Source: an uncultured Prevotellaceae bacterium (GTDB lineage Bacteria; Bacteroidota; Bacteroidia; Bacteroidales; Muribaculaceae). From it: a DNA stretch of 64,000 bases. The DNA is taken from NCBI GenBank assembly GCA_900318345.1, contig ONKD01000014.1:41392-105391 (forward strand), read 5' to 3'. This document shows, one piece after another, positions 63,234 through 64,000 of this stretch. Numbering within the stretch: the stretch's first letter is position 1; each line of letters starts with the position of its first letter. A program made the position numbers and the translations under genes. The notes under the pieces are model-generated. The model searched no databases and was not told the origin of the DNA. It saw only the letters and a program-made list of their open reading frames with translations.

Positions 63234-64000
63234 GGCGCCCTTGGTGGGATCCCAACCCTCGGCGGTGCTGAAGTTGTTCACGTCACCGATGATGAACACA
63301 TCCACGGTGGGCTCGGGAACAACGGTGTCAACGGGCCATTCGCCGTTGATGCTGAATGTGTTGCTGGCCAGGTTGACGGTCACAGCCCACTCACCAGCGG
63401 GGATGGCGATCGAGGCGTGGCTGCCGTCGGTAGCCAGGGTGCACTGAGTGCCGAGCAGTTCCTGGGTCATCACGAAGTCACCCTCGCTGACGGGGCCGAA
63501 GCGGAAGGCCTCGATGTCGTCCCAAGGAGTCTCACTCTCGGGCTCGGCAATCTTCTTGGTGAAGCCGAAGTAAGCATACTCCTGGCCGTCACGTTGCGTT
63601 AACCGTAGCGGTGTAAACGCTGTCGGCAAGGGTCATCTGGGCGCCCTTGGTGGGATCCCAACCCTCGGTGGTGCTGAAGTTGTTCACGTCACCGATGATG
63701 AACACATCCACGGTGGGCTCGGGAACAACGGTGTCAACGGGCCATTCGCCGTTGATGCTGAAGGTGTTATTCTCCAGATTTACGGTTACAGTCCATTCAC
63801 CAGCGGGGATGGCGATCGAGGCGTAGCTGCCGTCGGTAGCCAGGGCGCACTGAGTGCCGAGCAGTTCCTGGGTCATCACGAAGTCACCCTCGCTGACGGG
63901 ACCGAAGCGGAAGGCCTCGATGTCGTCCCAAGGAGTCTCACTCTCGGGCTCGGCAATCTTCTTGGTGAAGCCGAAGTAAGCATACTCCTGGCCGTCACGT
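63234..64000 (-). repeat. 411-bp tandem repeat, 5' part of the same gene, with two out-of-frame deletions
   Basis: Two more copies of the repeat (63234-63594 and 63595-64000) follow at very high identity. Aligning the copies shows a full period of 411 bp (137 codons). The 63234 junction lacks 11 bp (AGGGTCATCTG on the plus strand) present at the same place in the next copy. The 63594/63595 junction lacks 5 bp (ACGAC) present at 63195-63199. Each deletion breaks the frame, leaving three partial reading frames. The window ends at exactly the base where the second deletion lies in the unit. Confidence 0.65.

Overview
The window comes from a gut- or rumen-type Bacteroidales bacterium (Prevotellaceae or Muribaculaceae-like). 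Evidence: two SusC/SusD polysaccharide-utilisation loci (PULs), Bacteroidetes promoters (TTG/TTTG, then TAnnTTTG), no Shine-Dalgarno usage, DUF4301 and DUF6377 proteins, BspA-like leucine-rich-repeat proteins with dockerin-like tails, and a tmRNA encoding the tag GENNYALAA. No rRNA, tRNA, CRISPR array, transposase or integrase gene was found.

Layout. 0.3-2.4 kb (minus): an overlapping three-gene operon of a RyR-domain protein, a sigma factor, and an anti-sigma-like/C39-peptidase-like/RyR/zinc-ribbon fusion. 2.9-5.7 kb: two secreted dockerin-like proteins. 6.1-11.4 kb: two paralogous exported TPR proteins followed by a membrane TIR protein. 11.6-15.5 kb (minus): a six-gene NAD/ADP-ribose operon (NMNAT-NADAR fusion, NADAR, NrtR-type Nudix regulator, three small unknowns) with two near-identical palindromic operators flanking its promoter. 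16.5-28.2 kb: a fructan PUL (SusC, SusD, DUF4960 surface binder, two GH32 proteins, MFS sugar transporter, PfkB fructokinase). 28.4-37.5 kb: a conflict-system-like island with a DUF3791-DUF3990-small-ORF cassette, two large unknown genes, and a convergent operon of an archaeal-type ATPase and a TOTE-type primase-helicase. 37.5-50.5 kb: a second copy of the DUF3791/DUF3990 cassette, then an alpha-glucan PUL (DUF6377 regulator, SusC, SusD, SusE/F-like, GH27-like, GH97). 50.6-51.0 kb: ssrA (tmRNA). 51.1-60.5 kb: housekeeping genes (3'-5' exonuclease, RelA-like synthetase, DUF4301, thioredoxin, rpsF-rpsR-rplI, Dabb protein) with another BspA-like protein. 60.5-64 kb: two secreted repeat proteins with dockerin-like tails; the second is frameshifted within a 411-bp tandem repeat and runs off the window.

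Main inference. The 3' end of ssrA (GTGGAGCTGGAGG on the plus strand) recurs at 37.45 kb, and in shorter or diverged form at 28.41 and 15.67 kb, each time embedded in related non-coding sequence. The three intervals between these sites hold three self-contained cargo modules: fructan PUL, conflict island, and cassette plus alpha-glucan PUL. This looks like serial island accretion at the tmRNA gene, with no integrase left in the window.

A second theme is NAD/ADP-ribose chemistry. A TIR protein, two NADAR domains, an NMNAT-like domain, an NrtR regulator and two DUF3990 (ADP-ribosyltransferase-like) proteins lie within 28 kb.
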